A stretch of DNA of 35,576 nt from Subtercola sp. Its GTDB lineage: Bacteria > Actinomycetota > Actinomycetes > Actinomycetales > Microbacteriaceae. Each line of letters opens with the position of its first letter. Positions within the stretch are counted from its first letter, which is position 1. Below are positions 1 through 7,785 of the stretch, in pieces. Position numbers and translations under genes: made by a program. The DNA lies in contig JAODBC010000085.1 of the NCBI GenBank assembly GCA_025463765.1, positions 1 through 35,576 on the forward strand. Direction: 5' to 3'. The notes below the pieces were generated by a model. It saw only the letters and a list, made by a program, of their open reading frames with translations. It was not told the DNA's origin and did no database searches.

Positions 1-2
1 GC

Positions 3-1376
3 ATCGAACGCGCCATCACCTTCATCGACACACCGGGCCACGAGGCGTTCACCGCCATGCGTGCCCGTGGTGCGCAGGTCACCGACATCGCGGTTCTCGT
101 GGTGGCGGCAGACGACGGCATCATGCCGCAGACCATCGAGGCGCTGAACCACGCGCAAGCCGCTGGTGTGCCCATCGTCGTCGCGGTGAACAAGATCGAC
201 GTGCCCGGGGCCAACCCGGCCAAGGTTCGCCAGCAGCTCACCGAATTCGGCCTCGTCGCCGAAGAGTACGGCGGAGACGTCATGTTCGTCGACGTGTCGG
301 CGCGTAACAACACCAACATCGACAAACTGCTCGACGCCGTTCTGCTCACCGCAGACGCGGGCCTCGACCTGCGGGCCAACCCGAATAAGGATGCCCGTGG
401 TGTCGCCATCGAGGCGAAGCTCGACAAGGGGCGCGGTGCGGTTGCTACCGTGCTCATCCAGTCGGGTACCTTGCACGTGGGTGACGCCATCGTCGCCGGA
501 ACGGCCTACGGCCGCGTTCGGGCGATGCACGACGAGAACGGCGCGACCGTTCTGGCCGCGACCCCGTCACGCCCGGTTCAGGTTCAGGGTCTGTCATCGG
601 TGCCTCGCGCCGGCGATACCTTCCTGGTCATCGAAGAAGACCGCACCGCCCGCCAGATCGCTGAGAAGCGTGAAGCCGTCGAGCGTAACGCCCTGCTGGC
701 CCGTGCCCGCAAGCGCATCAGCCTCGAAGACTTCACCAAGGCGCTCGAAGAGGGCAAGGTCGAGTCTCTCAACCTCATCATCAAGGGTGACGTTTCGGGT
801 GCCGTCGAGGCGCTCGAAGAGTCGCTGCTCAAGATCGAGGTCGACGACTCGGTGCAGCTTCGCATCATCCACCGCGGTGTGGGTGCCGTCACGGCATCCG
901 ACGTCGACCTGGCGACGATCGACAACGCGATCATCATCGGGTTCAACGTTCGCCCCGACCCGAAGGCCCGCGAACGTGCGGCCCGCGAGGGTGTGGATGT
1001 TCGGTTCTACTCGGTCATCTACAACGCACTCGAAGACATCGAGAACTCGCTCAAGGGCATGCTCAAGCCCGAGTTCGAAGAGATCCAGTCGGGTGTCGCC
1101 GAAATTCGCGAGATCTTCCGTTCTTCCAAGTTCGGAAACATCGCGGGTGTCATCGTGCGGTCGGGAACGATCACGCGAAACGCCAAGGCGCGCGTCATCC
1201 GCGAGGGTGTTGTGGTCGGAGACAACCTGGCCATCGAGTCGCTGCGTCGCTTCAAAGACGACGTCACCGAGGTTCGTACCGACTTCGAGGCCGGTATCGG
1301 TCTCGGCAAGTTCAACGACATTCAGATCGGCGACGAGATCGAGACGATCGAAATGAAAGAGAAGCCGCGCGTTTAG
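3..1376 (+). CDS. infB: Translation initiation factor IF-2, 3' part
   Basis: GTPase that brings initiator tRNA to the 30S subunit and promotes subunit joining. The gene enters from the left edge, and its frame is open from base 3. Visible are the G3 motif DTPGHEAF (bases 33-56), G4 as VNKID (about 187-201) and G5 as VSAR (about 295-306), so the 5' part of the GTPase domain and the N-terminal extension lie outside the window. The remaining 457 residues cover the rest of the G domain, beta-barrel domain II, domain III, and the C-terminal barrel that binds the initiator tRNA. The stop is TAG at 1374. A strong terminator follows, so read-through into rbfA is probably limited. Identity is certain. 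Confidence 0.98.
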   Translation: MERAITFIDTPGHEAFTAMRARGAQVTDIAVLVVAADDGIMPQTIEALNHAQAAGVPIVVAVNKIDVPGANPAKVRQQLTEFGLVAEEYGGDVMFVDVSARNNTNIDKLLDAVLLTADAGLDLRANPNKDARGVAIEAKLDKGRGAVATVLIQSGTLHVGDAIVAGTAYGRVRAMHDENGATVLAATPSRPVQVQGLSSVPRAGDTFLVIEEDRTARQIAEKREAVERNALLARARKRISLEDFTKALEEGKVESLNLIIKGDVSGAVEALEESLLKIEVDDSVQLRIIHRGVGAVTASDVDLATIDNAIIIGFNVRPDPKARERAAREGVDVRFYSVIYNALEDIENSLKGMLKPEFEEIQSGVAEIREIFRSSKFGNIAGVIVRSGTITRNAKARVIREGVVVGDNLAIESLRRFKDDVTEVRTDFEAGIGLGKFNDIQIGDEIETIEMKEKPRV

Positions 1377-1391
1377 CGTTTGATTCAACCG

Positions 1392-1430
1392 GCGGGGCAT
1401 TCTGCAAGTCAGGATGCCCCGCTTTTTCTT
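1392..1430 (+). terminator. Rho-independent terminator after infB
   Basis: A perfect 9-bp stem, GCGGGGCAT (1392-1400) with ATGCCCCGC (1414-1422), has a 13-base loop and is followed by TTTTTCTT. It lies between the infB stop and the rbfA ribosome binding site, so it could terminate or attenuate the infB transcript. Confidence 0.85.
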
Positions 1431-1447
1431 CTACGAAAGGAACCGTC

Positions 1448-2020
1448 ATGGTTGACGAAGCACGGGCCCGCAAATTGGCGGACCGCATCAAAGTCATCGT
1501 GGCCAAGAAGCTCGAGCGCGGAATCAAAGACCCGCGCCTGGGGTTCGTCACTATCACCGACGTTCGCGTGACGGGCGACCTGCAGCACGCGTCGATCTTC
1601 TACACGGTGTACGGCACCGACGAAGAGCGCGCCGACAGCGCGGTCGCGCTCAAGTCGGCAACGGGCATGCTGCGCACCGAGGTGGGTAAGAACATCACGT
1701 CGCGTCTCACTCCGTCGCTGGAGTTCATCGCCGACGGCATTCCCGAGAACGCCAAACTCATCGATTCTCTGTTGAACGAAGCTCGCGCCCGCGACGCCGA
1801 GGTCGAGCGCCTGGCGAAGCAGGGCAGTTATGCCGGCGACGCGGACCCGTACGTCAAGCCGCGGGTGCTGACCTCCGATGCCGAGGCCGAAGACGCTGAA
1901 GGCTTCGACGTGCATCCGCCCGAGGCCTTCGCCCGCAGCATCGACGACGTCGACGCCGAAGAAGACGACGGCGACCTCGACGACGAGCTCGAGGAGCTGG
2001 GCGAAGCCGGCGCGAAGTAG
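1448..2020 (+). CDS. rbfA: 30S ribosome-binding factor A
   Basis: RbfA binds the 30S subunit near 16S rRNA helix 1 and helps late 30S maturation and cold adaptation. The 190-residue product opens with the family's basic N-terminus (MVDEARARKLADRIKVIV), followed by the KH-type core with GFVTITDVRVTGDL. The last 40 or so residues are strongly acidic, making the protein longer than many RbfA proteins. The start is ATG at 1448, with GAAAGG at 1435-1440 seven bases upstream. infB then rbfA is the usual order, but truB, normally next, lies about 3 kb further on. The stop codon sits inside the first unit of a 13-base tandem repeat. Confidence 0.96.
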   Translation: MVDEARARKLADRIKVIVAKKLERGIKDPRLGFVTITDVRVTGDLQHASIFYTVYGTDEERADSAVALKSATGMLRTEVGKNITSRLTPSLEFIADGIPENAKLIDSLLNEARARDAEVERLAKQGSYAGDADPYVKPRVLTSDAEAEDAEGFDVHPPEAFARSIDDVDAEEDDGDLDDELEELGEAGAK

Positions 2021-2060
2021 CGGCGCGAAGTAGCGGCGCGAATTAGCAGCGCGGAGTAGC
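2009..2060 (+). repeat. 13-bp tandem repeat containing the rbfA stop codon
   Basis: Four head-to-tail units of GGCGCGAAGTAGC start at 2009, 2022, 2035 and 2048. The first two are identical, the third has one change and the fourth two. The first unit spans the last codons and TAG stop of rbfA, so the array carries four TAGs. Confidence 0.9.
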
Positions 2061-2087
2061 AGCCCGGGCCGCGCGGCTGAGGCCGAG

Positions 2088-3104
2088 CTACTCGGCGGCC
2101 GTCTCGTGGGCGGTCGCGACGGCTGCGACGACGGCCTCCGGCGTCACGAAGTCGCCGGTGCGCTCGACACCGTGCACCAGGTCGACCAACACCTGGTTGA
2201 TCGGCGCCGAGCGACCGGCCAGGCGCGCTTGAGCGACGACCGCGCCGTTGAGGTAGTCGATCTCGGTGAGCTGGCCGCGGCGGATGCTCTGCAGCGTCGA
2301 TCCCGGGTTCGGAGTCTCGCCCATCCGGCGCGCCATGAGCCGCGGCAGCGCACCGCCGACCCGCAGCGGCGCGGCACCGAACAGCCGAAGCAGTGCGTTG
2401 CTCAACCCTTGCACCGAGCCGTAGTGAATTCCACGGGCGAAACCGATGCGCACCGCCTCACGCATGCTCGCCGTGATGACCGGGTTCAGCAGCGGATGAG
2501 TCAGCGTCTGCTGCGCGCTCAGACCGGTGATCGCGGGCATTGCGTTGACCTGGTTCACGATGAGCTTCGACCACTGGGCGCCGCGGAAGTTGCCGATCGC
2601 CTCGGCCGGAATGGCACCCGCAAGAACGCCCGTGGCGGCGCGGATGGCCGGGCTCGGCGCCCCGACTCCGGCACCGATGTACGTGGGGCCCGAGGTCGTC
2701 ACGGTGATCTCGCCCGGTGCGAGGTAGCTCGTGGCGTAGAGGGCGAGAGCGCCCATCCAGGTGGCATCGGGCAGAGCGGCTTCGGCGGTGTCGAGCGCTT
2801 CGAGGCCGTTCTGCACGATGACGATAGGCAGGCCCCGCAAGGCCTCGGCGTTCGCCTCGATGGCCGTCTGAGCATCCTGAGCCTTGGTGCAGACAAGCGC
2901 GAGCTCGGGCCGCACCGTGATGGTCTCGTTCGCGTTGACTCGGGCGACGTGCTCGCCCCAGGCGCCGCGCAACTGGATGCCCTGCCGCCGTATCACGGCG
3001 AGATTCTCTCCGCGTGCCGCAAGTTCGACCGAGTGGCCGGCCCGGTCGAGGGCGGCGGCGATGCTGCCGCCTATAGCACCGGCGCCCACGATTGCGATCT
3101 GCAT
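2088..3104 (-). CDS. panE: 2-dehydropantoate 2-reductase family protein
   Basis: Likely NADPH-dependent ketopantoate reductase, which makes pantoate for coenzyme A synthesis. The 338-residue product starts with the Rossmann motif GAGAIGG (residues 7-13) and shows the ApbA/PanE pattern: a cofactor domain, then VCTKAQD and VQNGLEALD near residues 111-133, and a helical C-terminal domain containing WSKLIVNQVNAMPAITGL. The ATG at 3104 is preceded on the minus strand by TAGCCT and a 6-base spacer, which suggests a leaderless transcript separate from mutY upstream. The family contains many paralogues acting on other 2-oxo acids, so the substrate is inferred. No other pantothenate gene is nearby. 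Confidence 0.8.
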   Translation of the reverse strand: MQIAIVGAGAIGGSIAAALDRAGHSVELAARGENLAVIRRQGIQLRGAWGEHVARVNANETITVRPELALVCTKAQDAQTAIEANAEALRGLPIVIVQNGLEALDTAEAALPDATWMGALALYATSYLAPGEITVTTSGPTYIGAGVGAPSPAIRAATGVLAGAIPAEAIGNFRGAQWSKLIVNQVNAMPAITGLSAQQTLTHPLLNPVITASMREAVRIGFARGIHYGSVQGLSNALLRLFGAAPLRVGGALPRLMARRMGETPNPGSTLQSIRRGQLTEIDYLNGAVVAQARLAGRSAPINQVLVDLVHGVERTGDFVTPEAVVAAVATAHETAAE

Positions 3105-3110
3105 GTACTC

Positions 3111-3116
3111 AGGCTA
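3111..3116 (-). promoter_or_regulatory. -10 box of panE-like gene (leaderless)
   Basis: Minus-strand TAGCCT, then six bases, then the ATG at 3104. At this distance transcription would begin at or next to the start codon. No convincing -35 box was seen. Confidence 0.6.
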
Positions 3117-3146
3117 ACCAGAAGCGGCGCGTGACAAGAACCGCCG

Positions 3147-4223
3147 TCACGGCAAACGCACACCAGCGGGGGACTGGACCGCAAGCCCGTCGACGAGCAG
3201 ACCGGCCAGTGCACGCTCGAACTGCTGACGGTCTGGCCAGAGTTCTTCGAGGCGGTCGCGGGGCACAGAGGTCGAGGTGTCGTGCGCGGCGCGGAGGGCG
3301 GCGAGAATGGTTCCCCGCACCTGCCGGTCGGAGCCCTCGTACTTCTTCTGCACCGCTTTTCGCGGGCCGCTGTAGCCGGGGTAGCCCGCGCCGCGCCAGG
3401 CGCAGACGCTCATCAGAGGGCAGAGTTCGCAGCGCGGCGCCCGGGCGGTGCAGACGACCGCGCCGAGTTCCATCATGCCGGCGTTGAAGGCGCGCGCCTC
3501 GATGCGACCTTCGGGGAGCAGGGCGCTCATGGCCGCGAGATCGGCGCGGGCGGCAGGGGGCCCCGGCTCGGCGTGCCCGTCGACGGCACGGGCGATCACC
3601 CGGCGGATGTTCGTGTCGACGACCGGGTGGCGGTCGCCATACGCGAAGGCGGCGACGGCGCGGGCCGTGTAGTCGCCGACTCCGGGAAGGGCCAGCAGAG
3701 CATCCACGTCGCGCGGAACCACACCGTCGTGCCGCTGAACGATCACCACCGCGGCAGTGTGCAGCCATAAGGCGCGGCGTGGGTAACCGAGCGACTGCCA
3801 GGCTCGCACGGCGTCACCGGGGGAGGAGGCCGCGAGATCGGCCGGGGTCGGCCAGCGGCCGAGCCACTCGTTCAGCCGGGGGATGACGCGCGAGACGGGC
3901 GTCTGCTGCAGCATGAATTCGCTGACGAGAGTGCCCCACGGGGTGAATCCGGAGCGGCGCCAGGGCAGGTCCCGGGCGTTGGCCGCGAACCACGAGATGA
4001 CGCTGGCGCTCAGTGACGCGGCGTTCAGTGATGTGGCGTTCAGTGACGTGGCGTTGGGAGTCGCTGCGTTTGGCGACGCTGCGCTCAGTGACGCGGCGTT
4101 CGGTGACGCAGTGCTCTGCGACGCGGAGATCGGTGACGCGGCGTTCTGCGATGCGGCGTTCAGTGACGCGGCGTTCGGCGCGGGGGCGGCCCGCTGCGGG
4201 GCGATCGAGTTCTCAGCGGGCAC
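3147..4223 (-). CDS. mutY: A/G-specific adenine glycosylase
   Basis: Removes adenine mispaired with 8-oxoguanine. The catalytic core begins near residue 75. It has Glu102 in EFMLQQT, a helix-hairpin-helix LPGVGDYTARAV (179-190), catalytic Asp203 in VVDTNIRRVI and a 4Fe-4S cluster of Cys258, 265, 268 and 274 with C-x6-C-x2-C-x5-C spacing. The C-terminus is short, as in many actinobacterial forms, with no clear NUDIX-like domain. Residues 17-71 are eleven pentapeptide repeats of the NAASL type ahead of the enzyme. No ATG or GTG lies in frame between the repeats and the core. GTG at 4223 is 6 bases after minus-strand TAGATT, so the repeats appear to be translated. Confidence 0.94.
   Translation of the reverse strand: MPAENSIAPQRAAPAPNAASLNAASQNAASPISASQSTASPNAASLSAASPNAATPNATSLNATSLNAASLSASVISWFAANARDLPWRRSGFTPWGTLVSEFMLQQTPVSRVIPRLNEWLGRWPTPADLAASSPGDAVRAWQSLGYPRRALWLHTAAVVIVQRHDGVVPRDVDALLALPGVGDYTARAVAAFAYGDRHPVVDTNIRRVIARAVDGHAEPGPPAARADLAAMSALLPEGRIEARAFNAGMMELGAVVCTARAPRCELCPLMSVCAWRGAGYPGYSGPRKAVQKKYEGSDRQVRGTILAALRAAHDTSTSVPRDRLEELWPDRQQFERALAGLLVDGLAVQSPAGVRLP
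4011..4175 (-). repeat. 15-bp tandem repeat in the mutY N-terminus
   Basis: Eleven degenerate 15-base units encode pentads such as NAASL, NAASP, SAASP and NATSL (MutY residues 17-71). The period is a multiple of three, so the frame is kept. The encoded segment is low in complexity, rich in Ala, Ser and Asn, and probably disordered. Confidence 0.9.
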
Positions 4224-4229
4224 TGACCC

Positions 4230-4235
4230 AATCTA
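4230..4235 (-). promoter_or_regulatory. -10 box of mutY (leaderless)
   Basis: Minus-strand TAGATT, spacer of six bases, then GTG at 4223. This placement is the main support for the GTG start upstream of the pentapeptide repeats. Confidence 0.55.
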
Positions 4236-4286
4236 ACAATGCCCGCGTACAGAGACGACGCCAGCCGATCAGACCGGTCGCGCTCG

Positions 4287-4292
4287 TAGACT
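4287..4292 (+). promoter_or_regulatory. -10 box of the 4299 gene (leaderless)
   Basis: TAGACT, spacer GGAACA, then ATG at 4299. No Shine-Dalgarno sequence fits before the ATG. Confidence 0.6.
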
Positions 4293-4298
4293 GGAACA

Positions 4299-4940
4299 AT
4301 GGTTTACCCACCCACGCCCCGCAGTGAATTCTTCGACGCCCTGGCGAGCGAGATTCTGCACAATTACGGCAAGGGGCGGGTGCTGGTCGCGATTGACGGC
4401 GTATCGGGCGGGGCAGCGTTCGGCGACGACCTCGCGGTCGCCCTGCGCGAGTCGGGGCACGTCGTCTTTCGGGCTTCGATGGGCGACTTCCTGAAGCCGC
4501 GCGCAGTACGCACGCCGCGCGGCGACACCTCGGCCGAGGCGTACTACGCCGACTGGTTCGACTACTCGGCGTTTCTGCGCGTGCTCGTTCAGCCTTTTCG
4601 CATGGGCGGCAGTGCCGGCTTCAGCACGGCGTACTTCGACGCCGCTCGTGATGTGCCGCGCGAGACGCGCTGGGTGACGGCGGGTCAAGACGCGATTCTG
4701 CTCGTCGACGGACCGTTTCTGCAGCGGCCCGAAATTCGCGGCAATGCGAACTTCACGGTTTATCTCGAAACACCCACCGACGCGGCTGCAGCGGGTCTCG
4801 AGACACAGGTGGCGGGTGCAGCCGCGCTCTACGAGTCTCAGGTCGGCCCGCGGATGCTCGCCAGCGCCATCGCGTCGCCCGGTGACACGTCGACCGTCAA
4901 CGGGGTTCCGCCGAAGCGGTTGTTCGCCGACCGCTGCTGA
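4299..4940 (+). CDS. Uridine kinase-like protein with a degenerate P-loop
   Basis: A 213-residue protein with the layout of the uridine kinase/NMP kinase-like family. It has VLVAIDGVSGG (28-38) where the Walker A strand and loop belong, FRASMGDFLKPR (57-68), an AYYADWFDY segment (81-89) and the hydrophobic strand ILLVDGPFL, which resembles a Walker B/lid region. The expected G-x-x-G-x-G-K-T/S loop reads GVSGGAAFGDD here, so the phosphate-binding lysine is absent. It may be an inactive kinase homologue, or may bind its ligand in another way. The start is set by a leaderless -10 box. The gene lies directly upstream of truB on the same strand. Function is not known. Confidence 0.7.
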   Translation: MVYPPTPRSEFFDALASEILHNYGKGRVLVAIDGVSGGAAFGDDLAVALRESGHVVFRASMGDFLKPRAVRTPRGDTSAEAYYADWFDYSAFLRVLVQPFRMGGSAGFSTAYFDAARDVPRETRWVTAGQDAILLVDGPFLQRPEIRGNANFTVYLETPTDAAAAGLETQVAGAAALYESQVGPRMLASAIASPGDTSTVNGVPPKRLFADRC

Positions 4941-5020
4941 CGCGGGGGCTGTTAGCGTTGCTGGTTGCCGCGCCGAGTCGGCTGACGCGGGGCGCAGCGC
5001 GTGCGGGCTGTTAGCGTTGC
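4936..5020 (+). repeat. Imperfect duplication spanning a stop codon and a -10 box
   Basis: GCTGACGCGG occurs at 4937-4946, where it includes the stop of the P-loop-like gene, and again at 4981-4990. GCTGTTAGCGTTGC occurs at 4949-4962 and again at 5007-5020, just before truB. The region looks like an old imperfect tandem duplication, and it leaves two copies of the truB -10 sequence. Confidence 0.65.
5012..5017 (+). promoter_or_regulatory. -10 box of truB (leaderless)
   Basis: TAGCGT, six bases, then GTG at 5024. An identical hexamer in the same local context lies upstream at 4954-4959 as part of the duplication. Confidence 0.5.
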
Positions 5021-5023
5021 GGG

Positions 5024-5947
5024 GTGACATCTTCGGGCCGCACGAGCGGCATTCTGCTTCTCGACAAGCCGCGCGGGCTGACCAGCCACGACGTCGTGGC
5101 GCGTACGCGTCGTGCGGCCGGCACACGCAAGGTCGGCCACGCCGGAACCCTCGACCCCATGGCGACCGGTCTGCTCATTCTGGGCCTGAACAGTTCGACC
5201 CGCCTGCTCACCTATGTGGTGGGACTCGACAAACAGTACGACGCCACCATTCGGCTCGGGGCGGCAACGACCACCGACGACGCCGAGGGTGAGAGCACCG
5301 TGCGCGCCGAGATGGGCGCAGTGGATGCTCTGCAGCACGGCGCCATCGAAGCTGCCCTCGCGCAGCTGACCGGTGATGTTCTGCAGCGGCCGAGCTCGGT
5401 CAGCGCCATCAAGGTCGACGGAAAACGGGCCTACGCGCGGGTTCGTGAGGGTGAGGAGGTCGTGCTGAAGGCACGGCCGGTCACCATCGCCTCTCTCGAC
5501 CTGCTCGCGACGCGCCCCGGGTTCGACGGTGAGTGGCCGGTGCTCGACCTCGATGTGCGTGTGACGTGTTCGTCGGGAACGTACATCCGTGCGATCGCTC
5601 GCGACCTCGGCGAAACGCTCGGCTTGGGCGGGCACCTGACGGTCTTGCGGCGTACCCGTATCGGGCCGTTCGGCCTCGACCGGGCACACGAGCTCGAGCA
5701 GCTCGACCCGCAGAACGACCTGCTGCCCCCCGCGCAGGTCGCCGCAGAGCTGTTCAGCGTCGCCCGGCTCGATGCCGCACAGTCGGCAGACCTTCGCAAC
5801 GGCAAGAAGATTGCGTTCGACGGCGCCCCGGGCACCACCTTCGCCGCCGTCGACCCCGACGCAGATCTGATCGGTCTGTTCGAGGTGCGCAATGGCCTCA
5901 CGAAGGTTCTTGTGAACTTTCCGGCCGACGAGACGAGTGCCCCGTGA
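5024..5947 (+). CDS. truB: tRNA pseudouridine(55) synthase
   Basis: Isomerises U55 to pseudouridine in the T-loop of tRNAs. The 307-residue product has the N-terminal GILLLDKPRGLTSHDVV motif (9-25) and the catalytic motif HAGTLDPMATG (39-49), with nucleophile Asp44. It also has the TruB signatures SAIKVDGKRAYARVREGE and CSSGTYIRAIARDLGE, and a C-terminal PUA-like extension. GTG at 5024 is chosen because a -10 box precedes it by six bases and the family motif begins at once. The stop overlaps the GTG of the next gene (GTGA), suggesting translational coupling through a truB, membrane protein, ribF cluster. Confidence 0.97.
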   Translation: MTSSGRTSGILLLDKPRGLTSHDVVARTRRAAGTRKVGHAGTLDPMATGLLILGLNSSTRLLTYVVGLDKQYDATIRLGAATTTDDAEGESTVRAEMGAVDALQHGAIEAALAQLTGDVLQRPSSVSAIKVDGKRAYARVREGEEVVLKARPVTIASLDLLATRPGFDGEWPVLDLDVRVTCSSGTYIRAIARDLGETLGLGGHLTVLRRTRIGPFGLDRAHELEQLDPQNDLLPPAQVAAELFSVARLDAAQSADLRNGKKIAFDGAPGTTFAAVDPDADLIGLFEVRNGLTKVLVNFPADETSAP

Positions 5948-6312
5948 TCGACTGGTTCTCGTACGTTCAGATCGCGGTGGCTCTGCTCGCCGGCGTGTTC
6001 TGCCTGGTCTCCGGATTCGCCCGCCGTGCTCCGAACGACTACACGCTCGGGGCAACGGCCCTGGTCGAGCTGCTGCTGGTTGTGCAGTTCGTCGTCGCGC
6101 TCGTCTCACCGGCGGCCGGCAACCCGCCGAAAGGCGACGTGCTCACGTTCTGGGTGTACATGGTCTCGGCGCTACTGCTGCCCGCTGCTGCCGCATTCTG
6201 GGCGCTGATCGACCGGTCGCGCTGGAGCACGGTGGTTCTCGGGGTGGCCTGCCTTGCCATCGCCGTCATGGTGTTCCGCATGAACGAGATCTGGGTCTCG
6301 CCGAACAGCTGA
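5944..6312 (+). CDS. Small four-helix membrane protein
   Basis: A 122-residue integral membrane protein that I do not recognise. Four hydrophobic segments lie at about residues 5-24, 34-56, 64-87 and 91-113. A short charged link (FARRAPNDYT) and an RSRW motif between helices 3 and 4 suggest an N-out/C-out or N-in/C-in even-helix topology. The GTG at 5944 overlaps the truB TGA as GTGA, so translation is probably coupled. Its place between truB and ribF suggests a conserved housekeeping neighbour and not a specialised transporter. Confidence 0.85.
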   Translation: MIDWFSYVQIAVALLAGVFCLVSGFARRAPNDYTLGATALVELLLVVQFVVALVSPAAGNPPKGDVLTFWVYMVSALLLPAAAAFWALIDRSRWSTVVLGVACLAIAVMVFRMNEIWVSPNS

Positions 6313-6327
6313 CCCCGGCCGAACGTC

Positions 6328-6333
6328 TAAACT
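6328..6333 (+). promoter_or_regulatory. -10 box before the 6344 gene
   Basis: TAAACT, ten bases before ATG 6344. A transcript would carry only about three or four leader bases, so this is nearly leaderless. It would drive the membrane protein, ribF and the MFS gene independently of truB. Confidence 0.5.
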
Positions 6334-6343
6334 CGACAGTGCC

Positions 6344-6859
6344 ATGCCATCGACCACCGACACCCCCGCATCGTCGCCCTCAGGCGAACCACGCCCCTCG
6401 GGCGAACCGCCCGCTTCCGGCCAGACGAACGCCGTAGGCGCGTCGTCGCGCTCCGGCAAGATCGTGCGCCCTCGCGTCGCCGGGGTCGGCCGCGTGCTGG
6501 TGGTTGTGTACGCCATTCTCGCCCTCGGCGCCTTCGGCCGATCGCTCGTACAGATCACCGAGCAGTACAATGACGCGCCCGTCGCATACAGCTTGTCTGC
6601 GGTGTCTGCGGTTGTCTACATCGTCGCGACCATCGCTCTAGTAGCTCGAGGCTTGGTGTGGTACCGCGTCGCCTGGGTCACGATCTCGTTCGAGATGCTG
6701 GGCGTTCTCGTGGTCGGCACCCTCAGCATCGTGCAACCCGAACTCTTCGCCCATGCCACGGTGTGGTCGATTTACGGAATCGGGTACTTCTTCGTTCCCT
6801 TGGTACTGCCGATTCTCGGCATGATCTGGCTCGCCAAGAATAAGCCGGTGAAGGCGTGA
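6344..6859 (+). CDS. Four-helix membrane protein with a disordered N-terminus
   Basis: A 171-residue protein. The first 40 or so residues are rich in Pro, Ser and Gly (two PSGEP copies) and look disordered and cytosolic. Hydrophobic segments follow at about 46-66, 80-104, 107-131 and 138-165, and the short basic tail ends KNKPVKA. No enzymatic motif is visible, and I do not recognise the family with confidence. The stop overlaps the GTG of ribF (GTGA), tying the two translationally. An unusual feature for its position is its own -10 box just before the ATG. Confidence 0.85.
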   Translation: MPSTTDTPASSPSGEPRPSGEPPASGQTNAVGASSRSGKIVRPRVAGVGRVLVVVYAILALGAFGRSLVQITEQYNDAPVAYSLSAVSAVVYIVATIALVARGLVWYRVAWVTISFEMLGVLVVGTLSIVQPELFAHATVWSIYGIGYFFVPLVLPILGMIWLAKNKPVKA

Positions 6860-7785
6860 AGGTGTTCACCTCGGTTTCCGAGCTTCCGGCCGACTTCGGA
6901 CCGTCTGCCGTCACGGTAGGAAAATTCGACGGTGTGCACGAGGGTCACCGCGCCGTGATCGGTGAGCTGCTCTCGGTCGCGCGCGCTGACGCCTTGGTGG
7001 CGACCGTCGTCACCTTCGATCGTCACCCTGCGCGCCTGCTGAACCCTTCTCGCGCTCCGATCGCGCTGGTCGGCAACGAACAGAAGCTCGATCTGCTGGC
7101 ACAGACCGGTGTTGATGCGACGCTGATGCTGACCTTCGATCAGGCCCTCGCCGACCTGACGCCTCTCGAATTCGTACAGCTCATCCTCGTCGAGGGCTTG
7201 CACGCGAAGGTCGTGCTCATCGGGGGCGACTTTCGATTCGGCCGGGCCGGCGCCGGCAACGTCGACACGTTGCGCGAACTCGGTTCTCGATTCGGATTCG
7301 AGACGCGGCTGATCGCCGATGTGAAACCCGGTTCTGACCGCCGGGTGTCGTCCACGTGGATCCGCGAACTGCTGGCCGAGGGAGAAGTCGTGCGCGCGAC
7401 CGAACTGCTCGGGCATCCGCCGGCCGTGCAGGGCGAAGTCGTACACGGAGCAAAACGCGGACGCGAGCTGGGTTTTCCCACGGCGAACCTCTCTCCCCGA
7501 TCGGAGGGGCTGATTCCGGCCGACGGCGTATACGCGGGCTGGCTCACCGACGGTGACAAGCGCTACCCGGCGGCCATCTCGGTGGGCAGCAACCCGACGT
7601 TCGACGGCGTGCCGCCGAAGCAGGTCGAAGCCTACGTGCTCGACGAGACGATCGACCTGTACGGCCACATCGTGCTCATCTCGTTCGCCGACCGCATTCG
7701 GGGCATGGTGAAGTTCACGGGCATCGAGCCCCTCATCGAACAGATGAACGACGACGTGCAGCAGGTCAGAGAGCGCCTGGCGTGA
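6856..7785 (+). CDS. ribF: Bifunctional riboflavin kinase/FAD synthetase
   Basis: Makes FMN from riboflavin, then FAD from FMN. The N-terminal FMN adenylyltransferase domain shows the nucleotidyltransferase motif VTVGKFDGVHEGH (19-31), TFDRHP and the later RVSSTWIRELL segment (ISSTxIR-like). The C-terminal riboflavin kinase domain starts near residue 190, with GEVVHGAKRGRELGFPTANL (194-213), including the conserved PTAN. At 309 residues the length is normal. GTG 6856 overlaps the previous stop, and the ribF stop in turn overlaps the GTG of the MFS gene. The truB-ribF neighbourhood is common in bacteria. Confidence 0.97.
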   Translation: MKVFTSVSELPADFGPSAVTVGKFDGVHEGHRAVIGELLSVARADALVATVVTFDRHPARLLNPSRAPIALVGNEQKLDLLAQTGVDATLMLTFDQALADLTPLEFVQLILVEGLHAKVVLIGGDFRFGRAGAGNVDTLRELGSRFGFETRLIADVKPGSDRRVSSTWIRELLAEGEVVRATELLGHPPAVQGEVVHGAKRGRELGFPTANLSPRSEGLIPADGVYAGWLTDGDKRYPAAISVGSNPTFDGVPPKQVEAYVLDETIDLYGHIVLISFADRIRGMVKFTGIEPLIEQMNDDVQQVRERLA

